A DNA stretch of 64,000 nucleotides from Streptomyces eurythermus. Its GTDB lineage: Bacteria; Actinomycetota; Actinomycetes; Streptomycetales; Streptomycetaceae. Position numbers and translations under genes: made by a program. The notes under the pieces were generated by a model. That model searched no databases. It worked only from the letters and a program-made list of their open reading frames with translations, and was not told the origin of the DNA. The stretch lies in NCBI RefSeq assembly GCF_014649115.1, contig NZ_BMSK01000008.1, forward strand, positions 62,001 through 126,000. Reading direction: 5' to 3'. Of the stretch, positions 45,759 through 55,105 are shown one piece after another (positions within the stretch are counted from its first letter, which is position 1; each line of letters starts with the position of its first letter).

Positions 45759-45797
45759 CGCGGGCCCCGCCCCGCCCCATTCGGGGCGGGGCCCGCG
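45759..45797. terminator. Perfect 15-bp bidirectional terminator
   Basis: CGCGGGCCCCGCCCC (45759-45773) and GGGGCGGGGCCCGCG (45783-45797) are exactly complementary with a 9-nt loop. It lies between convergent genes. Confidence 0.8.
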
Positions 45798-45815
45798 TTC
45801 CGCCTGCCCGGCGCG

Positions 45816-46964
45816 TCAGGCGTGGCCGTGCGGGTGGTACGAGCGCGGCAGCCGCATGCCCCGGTCGGCCATGATCCGCCGTACCCGGTCGGGGTAGTCG
45901 GTGATGATCCCGTCGACGCCCAGGTTCATCAGCGCCTCCACGGTCGCCGGGTCGTCACAGGTCCACGGCACCACCTTCAGCCCCCGGGCGTGCGCCTCGG
46001 CGACCATGGCCGCGTCGGAGTAGAACCGGAAGCCCGGGTCGCCGACCTTGCCGCTCTGCGGGAAGCCGTAGTTGGGGGAGAGCGTGGTGACGCCGGGCAG
46101 GGTCGCCGCCGCCCGGACGAAGTCACCGCCGTAGTCGTCGGCGTCGATCCCGCCCAGCCACGGGGACGCGCCGGGCCGGCCGACCTGGAGGAAGTCGTAG
46201 TTGGTCAGCGCCACCAGCGGCCACCTCGGCGCGAGCCGGTGCATCACCTTCAGCGCGCCCCAGTCGAACGACTGGATGGTGACCTGCCGCTCGATGCCCG
46301 AGCGGTGGATCTCCTCGTACACCCGGCGCACGAACACCTCGCGCGGCGCGGTCTGTTCGGGCGCTCCCGCCTCCACCTTGGTCTCGATGTTCAGCTTCAC
46401 GCCCCGGGCGCGGTAGCTCTTCACCAGGCCGAGGACGTCCTTCAGCTCCACCATCCGGAACCCCTTGACGACCTCCTGCCCGGGGAAGCCGGGCAGTTGC
46501 CGGTAGCCGCAGTCCAGCGTCTTGATCTGAGCCAGCGTCAGATCCTTGATGTACTTGCCCGCATAGGGGTACATCGGGTCGCCGGGCGTGAGCGGGCCGG
46601 TGTCCCGGCACTTGACGCCGCTGATCTGCCGGTCGTGGTTGACGACCACCCTCAGGTCCCGGGTGATCTGGGTGTCCAGCTCCAGCGTGGACACCCCGAG
46701 CCGCAGCGCCTTGCCGAAGCCCTCCAGCGACTCCTCGGTGGTCAGGCCGAGACCGCCGCGGTGCGCCTGGAGGTCGAAGCGGGCCGACGCGGGTCCGCCC
46801 GGCGCCGCGTGCGCGGCCACCGGGGCCAGCAGCGCGGACAGCAGGGCCGGGCCGGCGACCAGGGGCCGCGCGAGGCGTCGCAGGGACGGACGGCGCGGGA
46901 ACGAGGGGCGCAGGGGCAGGTGCCGGGGGAACGGGCGTCGCAGGAACGGGTGTCGTACCGACAT
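45816..46964 (-). CDS. Secreted glycerophosphodiester phosphodiesterase
   Basis: The 382-residue protein has a long, Arg-rich signal peptide (about 53 residues ending in AAHA). The GDPD TIM barrel shows the family residues AHRGG near the start, ELDTQITRDLRVVVNHD, LNIETKVE and the late TCDDPATVEALMNLGVDGIITDYPD. All expected metal ligands and catalytic histidines are visible. It should split glycerophosphodiesters to glycerol 3-phosphate and an alcohol outside the cell, recovering phosphate and glycerol. ATG 46964 was chosen because it starts the signal peptide. Confidence 0.92.
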   Translation of the reverse strand: MSVRHPFLRRPFPRHLPLRPSFPRRPSLRRLARPLVAGPALLSALLAPVAAHAAPGGPASARFDLQAHRGGLGLTTEESLEGFGKALRLGVSTLELDTQITRDLRVVVNHDRQISGVKCRDTGPLTPGDPMYPYAGKYIKDLTLAQIKTLDCGYRQLPGFPGQEVVKGFRMVELKDVLGLVKSYRARGVKLNIETKVEAGAPEQTAPREVFVRRVYEEIHRSGIERQVTIQSFDWGALKVMHRLAPRWPLVALTNYDFLQVGRPGASPWLGGIDADDYGGDFVRAAATLPGVTTLSPNYGFPQSGKVGDPGFRFYSDAAMVAEAHARGLKVVPWTCDDPATVEALMNLGVDGIITDYPDRVRRIMADRGMRLPRSYHPHGHA

Positions 46965-47127
46965 CGGGAACCTCACTCGGGTCTGAGCGGGCGGGGGAGT
47001 CCGCCGCCGGGCGCGGGGCGGATTCTCGCAACGCCGCGCGGGGCCGGCCACCCTCCGGGCTGAACACCACGGCACGGACAGGTGAACGCCCCCGCCGTCC
47101 CGGCCGGGGGTACGCGCGCCCGGGCGC

Positions 47128-48249
47128 TCACCCGTGGTGGCGGCGGCGTTCGGCGGTGGTGCGGTGTACGGCGATGAGTGCGGCGTCGTCGCCGAGCCGG
47201 CCGCCGGCGTGGGCGAGCAGATCGCGCCGCAGATGGTGCATCAGCGCCTCCGGGCCCTCCCCGGTCCACCGCGCCACCCGGTCGGCGAGCGGATAGAACC
47301 GGCCCCGCGCGTCCCGGGCCTCCACCACCCCGTCGGTGTACAGCAGCAGCGTGTCGCCCGGCTCGAAGGAGAACTCGTCCAGCGCGTGCTCGACGCCGTA
47401 CTGCACCCCGAGCGGCGGCGAGGGGCGCAGGCTCGGGGCCGTGACGACGTGGCCGGGGCCCAGCAGCAGCGGCGGCGGATGGCCGCAGCTGGTCATCCGG
47501 GTGACCGCCTCGTGATCCGGGATCTCCACGAGCAGCGCGGTGGCGAACCGCTCCCCCTCCTCCTCCGGGCGGTCCAGCTCGGCGGCGTAGCGGGTGATGC
47601 TCTGGTCCAGCGTGGTGGCCAGTTCCGTCAGCGGGACGCGCCGGTGCGCGCTCTCCCGGAAGGCGCCGAGCAGCAGCGCCGCCTCTCCGATGGCGGGCAG
47701 CCCCTTGCCGCGCACGTCCCCGATCAGCACGCGTACGGCGCCGTCGCACCGGGCCGCCGCGTACAGGTCGCCGCCGATCTGCGCCTCGTCCTCGGCGGCC
47801 AGGTACAGGGAGGCGATGCGCACCGCGCCGATCCGCTCGGGCAGCGGCCACATCAGCACCTGCTGCGCGGCCTCGGCGACCGTGCGGACCCGGGCCAGCT
47901 GGGCCTGCCGGCGCATCCGCAGGGCGCTGTAGAGGACGGTGAGCACGACCAGCACGGTGAGGGTGATGATCTGGACGATGTGGTTCGTGGTGCCGATCCC
48001 GCCGTGGGTGGCGCCGAGGAAGACCTGCGCGGCCACCGCGAGGGCGCCGACCGCCGCGGTGGTGCGGGGGCCGGCGAAGGAGGGGGTGAGCGCGGGGGCG
48101 ATCACCAGCGCCGGCCCGAGGTGCACGTCGTAGGGGGCCCGCATGTCCACCACGGTGATCATCACGATGAGCGCGACGGGCAGTACCAGCAGCGCGCGGG
48201 CCGACTGCCACGGCTGCCGCGGCCGCGCGCGACCGAGCCGGGATGTCAT
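47128..48249 (-). CDS. Membrane SpoIIE-type protein phosphatase
   Basis: A 373-residue protein with three to four N-terminal membrane helices (about 18-110) and a cytoplasmic PP2C/SpoIIE domain: IGGDLYAAARCDGAVRVLIGDVRGKGLPA, TSCGHPPPLLL, LLLYTDGVVEARDARG and the late DDAALIAVHR. The metal-binding aspartates are present. There is no sensory or HATPase domain. This short membrane form is common in streptomycetes, its target an unlinked anti-anti-sigma factor. ATG 48249 has GGAGG too close for ideal initiation, so GTG 48285 is an alternative. Confidence 0.88.
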   Translation of the reverse strand: MTSRLGRARPRQPWQSARALLVLPVALIVMITVVDMRAPYDVHLGPALVIAPALTPSFAGPRTTAAVGALAVAAQVFLGATHGGIGTTNHIVQIITLTVLVVLTVLYSALRMRRQAQLARVRTVAEAAQQVLMWPLPERIGAVRIASLYLAAEDEAQIGGDLYAAARCDGAVRVLIGDVRGKGLPAIGEAALLLGAFRESAHRRVPLTELATTLDQSITRYAAELDRPEEEGERFATALLVEIPDHEAVTRMTSCGHPPPLLLGPGHVVTAPSLRPSPPLGVQYGVEHALDEFSFEPGDTLLLYTDGVVEARDARGRFYPLADRVARWTGEGPEALMHHLRRDLLAHAGGRLGDDAALIAVHRTTAERRRHHG

Positions 48250-48357
48250 GCCTCCCAGCGTGCGCCCGAGGTGCTTGAGACGCACGTCACACCGGCGGAT
48301 TTGGAATCGGACATTCCGGGTGGCTCTTCGGTTCCCGAATGTCGGACGCTGATCGCT

Positions 48358-48386
48358 TTGCCTTCATGAAGTGGATCGGCTAGCGT
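48358..48386 (+). promoter_or_regulatory. Promoter candidate for the amino-acid permease gene
   Basis: TTGCCT (48358-48363), a 17-bp spacer and TAGCGT (48381-48386) form a housekeeping-type promoter, giving a leader of about 105 nt. CTTCATGAAG, a perfect palindrome at 48362-48371, lies across the -35 region and spacer. A hairpin ACCGGC-N6-GCCGGT follows at 48403-48420 in the leader. Confidence 0.5.
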
Positions 48387-48492
48387 CATTCCCCGTTCAA
48401 ATACCGGCTGGTTTGCCGGTTCGGCCTGCGAATTAAAGGTGCTTGACGGGTGATCTGAACCACCCTCAACCGAAAACGCAGCATTTAGCGTC

Positions 48493-48508
48493 CTGTGTCA
48501 TGACACAG
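48493..48508. promoter_or_regulatory. Perfect 16-bp palindrome over the permease start codon
   Basis: CTGTGTCATGACACAG is a perfect palindrome whose centre contains the ATG (48500-48502). It could be an operator for a GntR/FadR-like dimer or an RNA hairpin hiding the start codon. No Shine-Dalgarno is seen. Confidence 0.5.
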
Positions 48509-50050
48509 ACGGCGATGAGGCCGGACGCCCGCGACACGGCACCCGGCGACGGAGTACGGGGCAAGGGCCTCGGCGGCAATTCCATCGGCCTGCTGGGCAG
48601 CGCGGTCATCGGCCTGTCCACCGTGGCACCGGTCTACTGCCTCACCTCCACGCTCGGCTCCACCGCCGGCGAGGTCGGACTGCACATGCCGGCCGTCTTC
48701 CTCGCGGGCTTCCTGCCGATGCTGCTGGTGGCCTTCGCCTACCGGGAGCTGAACAAGGCCGTGCCCGACTGCGGCACCTCCTTCACCTGGACCGTCAAGG
48801 CGTTCGGCCCGCACGTCGGCTGGATGTGCGGCTGGGGCCTGGTCATCGCGACGGTGATCGTGCTGTCCAACCTCGCCGGCGTCGCCACCACCTACTTCTG
48901 GCTGCTGGCCGGGGAGATCACCGGCAGCGACGCGGTGGCGGGCCTCGACGGTGACAAGGCCGTGCACATCCTCACCTGTCTGGCCCTGATCGCCGCCGCC
49001 ACCGCGGTCAGCTACCGGGGCATGACCACGACGAAGGGCGTGCAGTACGCGCTGGTGGGACTCCAGCTCGTGGTGCTCGCCCTCTTCGTCGTCCTGGCCC
49101 TGGACAAGGCCCGCACCGGCGCCTTCCCCGGACACACCGGCTTCTCCTGGTCCTGGCTCAACCCCTTCGCGGTGGACTCCTTCGCCTCCTTCAGCGCCGG
49201 ACTGTCCCTGTCGATCTTCATGTACTGGGGCTGGGACACCTGCCTGACCGCCAACGAGGAGACCGTCGGAAGCGAGAAGACACCGGGCCGGGCCGCCCTG
49301 ATCGCCATGGTCGTGCTGGTCGGCTCCTACCTCGTCACCGGCGTCGCCGCCCAGATGGCCGTCGGCTCCGGCACCCACGGCCTGGGCCTGGCCAACCCGG
49401 ACACCTCCGACAACGTCTTCGCCGCCCTGGCCGGCCCGGTCATGGGCCACCTCTGCGGCATCCTGCTCTTCGCCGCCGTCCTCGCCTCGGCCGCCGCCAG
49501 CCTCCAGACCACCTTCATCCCGGTCGCCCGCACGGTGCTCGCCATGTCGACGTACCAGGCCCTGCCCGCCTCCTACGCCCGCGTCCACGAGCGGTTCCGC
49601 ACCCCCGGCCGGGCCACCGTCACCGCCGGCGTCGCCACCGGCGTGTTCTACGCGGTGATGTCGCTGCTCAGCGAGCACGTCCTGGTCGACACCATCTACG
49701 CCCTCGGCCTGATGATCTGCTTCTACTACGCGCTCACCGCGTTCGCCTGCGCCTGGTACTTCCGCCGCGACCTCACCCGCTCCGCCCGCGAAGCCCTGTT
49801 CAAGGGCTTCTTCCCGGTCCTCGGCGGCATCCTGCTCACCGCCGTGTTCGGCAAGACGCTGTACGACATGTGGGACCCGGCCTACGGCAGCGGCTCCGCC
49901 GTCCTCGGCGTCGGCTCCGTCTTCGTCATCGGGGTCGGCCTGCTGGTCCTCGGCGCGGTGATCATGCTGGTGATGCGGCGCCGCGACCCGGCCTTCTTCC
50001 GGGGGCAGGTCCTCACCGCCGGCACCCCGGCGCTCGTCGTGGAGGACTGA
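48500..50050 (+). CDS. APC-superfamily amino-acid permease
   Basis: The 516-residue protein has 12 predicted membrane helices. TM1 contains SIGLLGSAVIGLSTVAPVY, the unwound substrate-binding helix of APC transporters. EETVGSEKTPGRAAL between helices 6 and 7 is another family signature. It should import an amino acid or amine with protons or by exchange; the substrate is unknown. The gene has a long leader with hairpins and a palindrome covering the start codon, so regulation at the start site is likely. There is no Shine-Dalgarno. Confidence 0.9.
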   Translation: MTQTAMRPDARDTAPGDGVRGKGLGGNSIGLLGSAVIGLSTVAPVYCLTSTLGSTAGEVGLHMPAVFLAGFLPMLLVAFAYRELNKAVPDCGTSFTWTVKAFGPHVGWMCGWGLVIATVIVLSNLAGVATTYFWLLAGEITGSDAVAGLDGDKAVHILTCLALIAAATAVSYRGMTTTKGVQYALVGLQLVVLALFVVLALDKARTGAFPGHTGFSWSWLNPFAVDSFASFSAGLSLSIFMYWGWDTCLTANEETVGSEKTPGRAALIAMVVLVGSYLVTGVAAQMAVGSGTHGLGLANPDTSDNVFAALAGPVMGHLCGILLFAAVLASAAASLQTTFIPVARTVLAMSTYQALPASYARVHERFRTPGRATVTAGVATGVFYAVMSLLSEHVLVDTIYALGLMICFYYALTAFACAWYFRRDLTRSAREALFKGFFPVLGGILLTAVFGKTLYDMWDPAYGSGSAVLGVGSVFVIGVGLLVLGAVIMLVMRRRDPAFFRGQVLTAGTPALVVED

Positions 50051-50153
50051 ACCACTCCTTCGGGCGCCGTGTCGGGGGCGGCGCCCCGGGTACCCGTACC
50101 ACCCCCGGGCCGATCCGGCCGCCCGGGGTGCGAGGGTGCCGAATGGAGAGGTC

Positions 50154-51314
50154 ATGACGCACGACGGGGAGGACACCGCGCCCCTGCGGCGAGCGGAGGT
50201 CACCGAGCTCCGGCTCGCCACCGACGGGCCGCGCCACACGCCCGGGCCCGTGGAACCGCGACAGACGCCCGCTTCCGGGCCGACGGGGGCGGGGACCGCT
50301 CGCGCTTCCGAGCCGACGGTTTCGACGGGAGCGACGGGGTCGATGGGGTCGCTGAGGCCAGGACCGGCCCGCGCTGCCGAGCCGACGGGCCCGAGGGGGC
50401 CGGAACCGGCTTCCGCCGCCGAGCCGACGGGTCCGACGGGAGCGATGACGGGACCGCCGTCGGGGCTCGCTTCCGCCGCCGGTCCCACCGATCCCACCGA
50501 AGCGAGGGCCGCCTCGGCCACGGATCCCACGGAACTGCCGTCCGCCCCGCCTCCGAACCGTCCCGGGCCCCGGCCCGCGCCGGCCTCGGACCCCGCGGTG
50601 CAGGGGCCTGGCACGGCCTCCGGTCGGCCGGATCAGCCGGAGCCGCGATCCGCGTCGGCGTCCGGGGGCGCGGAGCCGGGCCCCGCGCCCGTGCCGGATC
50701 CGAGCGAGCCGCCGCCCGTGTCCGGGCCGGACCCGGCGGAGCTGCCGCAGGACCGCAGCCAGGCGATCCTGGAGGCCGCGAAGCAGATCGGCGCCCTCCT
50801 CAAACGCGCGGGTCACCCCTTCGCGCTCGCCGGCAGCGTGGCGGTCTACGCCCACGGCGGCAGCCGCTACCTCCAGCACGACGCGGACTTCGCCATCCTC
50901 CCCGACGACGCCGAGGCGGTGGCCGCCACCCTGCGGGAGGCCGGACTCGGCGTGCGGCTCCCGCCGGAGGACTGGCTGATCAAGACCACGTGTCACGGGC
51001 AGAACGTCGACATCATCTTCTCGCTGGCCCACCAGCCCGTCACCCGCGAGATGCTCGACCGGGCCCACGTCCTGCCGGTCGACTCGGTGCTCATGCCCGT
51101 CCTCAGCCCGACCGACCTGATCCAGAGCCTGATCAGCGCCTTCTCCGAGCACTACTGCGACTTCGGATCGGTCCTGCCGGTGGCCCGCGCGGTGCGCGAG
51201 AAGGTCGACTGGGACGCGGTCCGCGCGGCCTGCGGCGCCGAGCCCATGCCCGCCGCCTTCCTCTTCCTCCTCGAACGGCTGAACGTGATCGACGCCCAGG
51301 AGGGCCAGCCATGA
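50154..51314 (+). CDS. Nucleotidyltransferase-fold protein with long disordered N-terminus
   Basis: 386 residues. Residues 1-200 are a low-complexity Pro/Thr/Gly/Ala region with recurring AEPTGP-type blocks. Residues about 205-380 form a small nucleotidyltransferase domain: FALAGSVAVYAHGGSRYLQHDADFAI (Gly-Ser and Asp-x-Asp of the polymerase-beta fold), then KTTCHGQNVDIIFSL. Proteins of the AbiEii/MNT-like branch look similar, but no antitoxin partner is present. TGGAGAG precedes ATG 50154. It overlaps the BON gene (ATGA), which overlaps a phosphoesterase gene. Confidence 0.78.
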   Translation: MTHDGEDTAPLRRAEVTELRLATDGPRHTPGPVEPRQTPASGPTGAGTARASEPTVSTGATGSMGSLRPGPARAAEPTGPRGPEPASAAEPTGPTGAMTGPPSGLASAAGPTDPTEARAASATDPTELPSAPPPNRPGPRPAPASDPAVQGPGTASGRPDQPEPRSASASGGAEPGPAPVPDPSEPPPVSGPDPAELPQDRSQAILEAAKQIGALLKRAGHPFALAGSVAVYAHGGSRYLQHDADFAILPDDAEAVAATLREAGLGVRLPPEDWLIKTTCHGQNVDIIFSLAHQPVTREMLDRAHVLPVDSVLMPVLSPTDLIQSLISAFSEHYCDFGSVLPVARAVREKVDWDAVRAACGAEPMPAAFLFLLERLNVIDAQEGQP

Positions 51315-51589
51315 CCGACACGAGCCCGCCGCCCCCGCCGGCGGCCGGGAACCTGGACTACCGCGTCGCCCACCTCGCCGAACACCTCGCCTCCGGGGAG
51401 CTGGGGGAACTCGGCGTACGACTCGAACTGCGCGGCGACGTCGTCCTGCTCACCGGCACCGTGCCGTCCACCCAGTGCCGGGACGACATCCTGCGCATGG
51501 CCCGCGAGGAACTGGCGGGGCATCCCGTCCACAGCGACCTGCTCATCGCCGGGACCACCTCGCCCGACCACGGAGAGGACCTGACATGA
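51311..51589 (+). CDS. BON-domain protein
   Basis: A 92-residue cytosolic protein, one BON domain: YRVAHLAEHLASGELGELGVRLELRGDVVLLTGTVPSTQCRDDILRMA in outline. BON domains bind phospholipid or act as small adaptor folds; here without a signal peptide. The ATG overlaps the stop of the nucleotidyltransferase gene and its own stop overlaps the next start (ATGA both times), so the three products are made in linked amounts. Confidence 0.82.
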   Translation: MTDTSPPPPPAAGNLDYRVAHLAEHLASGELGELGVRLELRGDVVLLTGTVPSTQCRDDILRMAREELAGHPVHSDLLIAGTTSPDHGEDLT

Positions 51590-52317
51590 TCCGCGTCGCG
51601 GCCGTCGGGGACATACACATGGGCCCCGAGAGCCAGGGCACGCTGCGCTCCGCCTTCGAGACCCTGCCCGGGTGCGCCGACGTGCTGCTGCTCGCCGGCG
51701 ACCTCACCCGGCACGGCACACCGGAGGAGGCCGCGGTCGTGGCCCGCGAGATCAAGGACCTCGGGGTGCCCGTCGTCGCCGTACTCGGCAACCACGACCA
51801 CCACGACGAACGGCCCGAGGAGGTCACCGCGATCCTCCGGGACGCCGGCGCCCACGTCCTCGAAGGAGAGGCCGCCGTCGTCACCGCCGACGGCGCCCGG
51901 ATCGGGGTCGCCGGGACCAAGGGCTTCGGCGGCGGCTTCGTCGGCCGCTGCGCCGGGGAGTTCGGCGAACCCCTCATGAAGGAGTTCGTCCGCTACAGCC
52001 GCCGGTGCGCCGACGGCCTGCACGGCGCCCTGAAGGACCTGGAGGAGCAGGACTGCGACGTACGGATCGCGCTGACCCACTTCTCCCCGGTGCCGGACAC
52101 CCTGGCCGGGGAGCCGCTGGAGATCTACCCGTTCCTCGGCAGCTATCTGCTCGCCGAGGCGATCGACACGGCGGGCGCCGATCTCGCGGTCCACGGCCAC
52201 GCCCACGCCGGCACCGAGCACGGCATGACCACCGGAGGGGTGCGCGTCCGCAATGTCGCCCAGCCGGTGATCGGGCAGGCGTTCCACGTGTACCACCTGT
52301 TGGGCACGGCGCCCTGA
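51586..52317 (+). CDS. Calcineurin-like metallophosphoesterase
   Basis: The 243-residue protein has the complete metal-binding set: GDIHMG near residue 8, GDLTRHG near 39, GNHDHH near 66, THFSP near 165 and HGHAHAG near 204. It is a two-metal phosphoesterase of unknown substrate. Its coupling to a nucleotidyltransferase suggests an opposing pair that adds and removes a nucleotide or phosphate, which is inference. Confidence 0.9.
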   Translation: MIRVAAVGDIHMGPESQGTLRSAFETLPGCADVLLLAGDLTRHGTPEEAAVVAREIKDLGVPVVAVLGNHDHHDERPEEVTAILRDAGAHVLEGEAAVVTADGARIGVAGTKGFGGGFVGRCAGEFGEPLMKEFVRYSRRCADGLHGALKDLEEQDCDVRIALTHFSPVPDTLAGEPLEIYPFLGSYLLAEAIDTAGADLAVHGHAHAGTEHGMTTGGVRVRNVAQPVIGQAFHVYHLLGTAP

Positions 52318-52354
52318 CCCGGGGCACGGCCCGTCCTGGACGGACCGGGGCCCG

Positions 52355-53704
52355 TCAGGCGGCCGTGCCCAGGGCCTCGCGGCCGGTCATATCGCCGTCC
52401 TTGGCGGCCAGCGGCACCGGCACCGGCCCGCCCCGGCGGCGCACCAGCAGGCCCGCGCCGATCGACCCGGCGATGAGCAGTCCGCCCGCGACCAGGGCGC
52501 CGCGCGCCCCGGCCCACTCCATCAGCAGACCCAGCAGCGGCGGACCGCCGAGGCTCCACACCGTGCCGATGCTGCTCCACACCCCGAGCACCCGGCCGCG
52601 CAGATGCGGCGGCGGGTCGGTCTGGAGCACGGCCGTACCGGCGGTGTCGGAGACGGACTCCACGACCGCCATCGGCAGCACCAGCACCAGCAGCACCGCC
52701 AGCGACGGCGACAGACCGGCCACCACCTGGAGCAGCGCGCCGGCCGCCGCGAGCAGGCCCACGGTCCGCACGGACGGCTTGCGCAGCCGGGCGCCGAGGA
52801 CCGCGCCGATGATGCCGCCGACGGCCAGCACGGTGGACACCGTGCCGAACGCCCCGGCGCCGCCCGCGAGCGGCCCGGTGACCAGGACGGCGAGGGTCAG
52901 GCCGTAGTTGCGGCCGAAGACGGAGCTGAGACCGGTGATGCCCGCGAGGGCGACCAGCCGGGGCCTGCGCGCGAAGAAGGCCAGGCCCTCCCGTACGCCC
53001 ATCTCCGCGCGGGCCGGCGCCTCCCGCGGCCCGGCCGCCGTCCCCCCGGCGGCCCCGGGGGCCGGCCGCAGGAACGGCACCACGGAGGCCACGAACAGGA
53101 ACGACAGTCCGTTGGCGGCGTACGCGGAGGCCGTGCCCAGGAAGCCGACGGCGATCCCGGCCAGGGCGGTCCCGGCCAGCCGGCCCGCGCTGTGCACCAG
53201 CGCGCCCACCCCGATCGCCGACGGCACGTCCGCCACCGGCACGAGATCGTTGCCGAGCAGGGCACAGGCCGGCCCGTCGACGGTGGCGATGACGCCGGTC
53301 ACGGCGGCCAGTACCAGCAGGGCCGTCATGTCGATCCGGTCCAGCGCCACGAGCAGCGCCGTGGTGAAGGCGACCGCGCCCAGCAGCGTCTGACTGACGG
53401 CGACCGTCAGCTTCCGGGGCCAGCGGTCCACGACCGCGCCGCCGAGCAGGCTCACCAGCAGCGCCGGGGCCGCCTGGACGGACATCGACAGACCGGTTGC
53501 CGCGGCCGAGCCCGTGATGTGCAGCACGAGCAGGTTCTGCACGGTGAGCTGCATCCACGTACCGGCGTTGGAGACGAAGTTGGCCGCCGACCACCAGCGC
53601 ATGCCGCGGTGGCGCAGGGAGCGCCACGGCGAACGGGAGGCCGGGGCGTGGGCGGAGAGGGGCACGGCGGAGGCAGAGGGCACGGCGGGGTACTCGACAA
53701 CCAA
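52355..53704 (-). CDS. MFS exporter (EntS-like)
   Basis: The 449-residue protein has about 12 membrane helices. ANFVSNAGTWMQLTVQNLLVLHITGSAAATG at the first helices and GGAVVDRWPRKL in the loop between helices 2 and 3 are typical of the EntS/MFS_3 family of drug or siderophore exporters. Substrate unknown. The TTG at 53704 has no good ribosome binding site; GTG 53683 is an alternative. It stands alone on the minus strand. Confidence 0.88.
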   Translation of the reverse strand: MVVEYPAVPSASAVPLSAHAPASRSPWRSLRHRGMRWWSAANFVSNAGTWMQLTVQNLLVLHITGSAAATGLSMSVQAAPALLVSLLGGAVVDRWPRKLTVAVSQTLLGAVAFTTALLVALDRIDMTALLVLAAVTGVIATVDGPACALLGNDLVPVADVPSAIGVGALVHSAGRLAGTALAGIAVGFLGTASAYAANGLSFLFVASVVPFLRPAPGAAGGTAAGPREAPARAEMGVREGLAFFARRPRLVALAGITGLSSVFGRNYGLTLAVLVTGPLAGGAGAFGTVSTVLAVGGIIGAVLGARLRKPSVRTVGLLAAAGALLQVVAGLSPSLAVLLVLVLPMAVVESVSDTAGTAVLQTDPPPHLRGRVLGVWSSIGTVWSLGGPPLLGLLMEWAGARGALVAGGLLIAGSIGAGLLVRRRGGPVPVPLAAKDGDMTGREALGTAA

Positions 53705-53954
53705 GGGTCAGGAGAGACCGGCGGGCTCCGTCGGGCCGGCTGCGTCGCACGGCCGGGCCGCCTGGTCAGGGCGCCGACCATGGTGGCAGACGGGACGGCC
53801 GAGTCGTCGCCACACCGCCTGCGGAACGGGCCCGCGGAGCCGGGAAAACGCCCTCCGAGCAGGCCCGTCACCCCCCGCGTGGGGTTCCTCACAGACCCCC
53901 GTTCCCTCGCCCCGGCGCTGCTTGGGCGACCGGGGCTGCCGCCGCGGAGGCCGC

Positions 53955-54944
<990 letters not shown>

Positions 54945-54983
54945 GGGGTTCCCTTTCGCACAGGGGTTGTCGTCTCATCGCCG

Positions 54984-55014
54984 ACGCTACGAGCTGGAGC
55001 GCACTCGAAGTCAA
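54984..55014 (-). promoter_or_regulatory. MerR-type promoter of the aldo/keto reductase
   Basis: On the minus strand TTGACT (55014-55009) and TAGCGT (54989-54984) are separated by 19 bp. The spacer contains an imperfect dyad, TTCGAGTGCGCTCCAG. An overlong spacer with a dyad is how MerR-family activators bind and twist promoters. No MerR gene is adjacent. Confidence 0.6.
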
Positions 55015-55037
55015 GACGGACCCGGCATGCGGGTGGC

Positions 55038-55080
55038 GGCAGGGCCCCGGCGCCGTTCGGGACGGTGCCGGGGCCCTGCC
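55038..55080 (-). terminator. Long terminator hairpin after the DUF11 gene
   Basis: The 19-nt arms 55038-55056 and 55062-55080 match at 18 positions (the other is a G-U pair) around a 5-nt loop, 26 bases after the stop at 55106. Confidence 0.8.
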
Positions 55081-55105
55081 GGTGTGCCTCAGGCGGGGTC
55101 GGTCG

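Noticed and set aside
50154..52317. AbiE-type or MNT/HEPN toxin-antitoxin system
   Set aside because: The nucleotidyltransferase fold fits loosely, but there is no AbiEi-like or HEPN partner; the BON and phosphoesterase genes are not known antitoxins. Kept as an uncharacterised trio.
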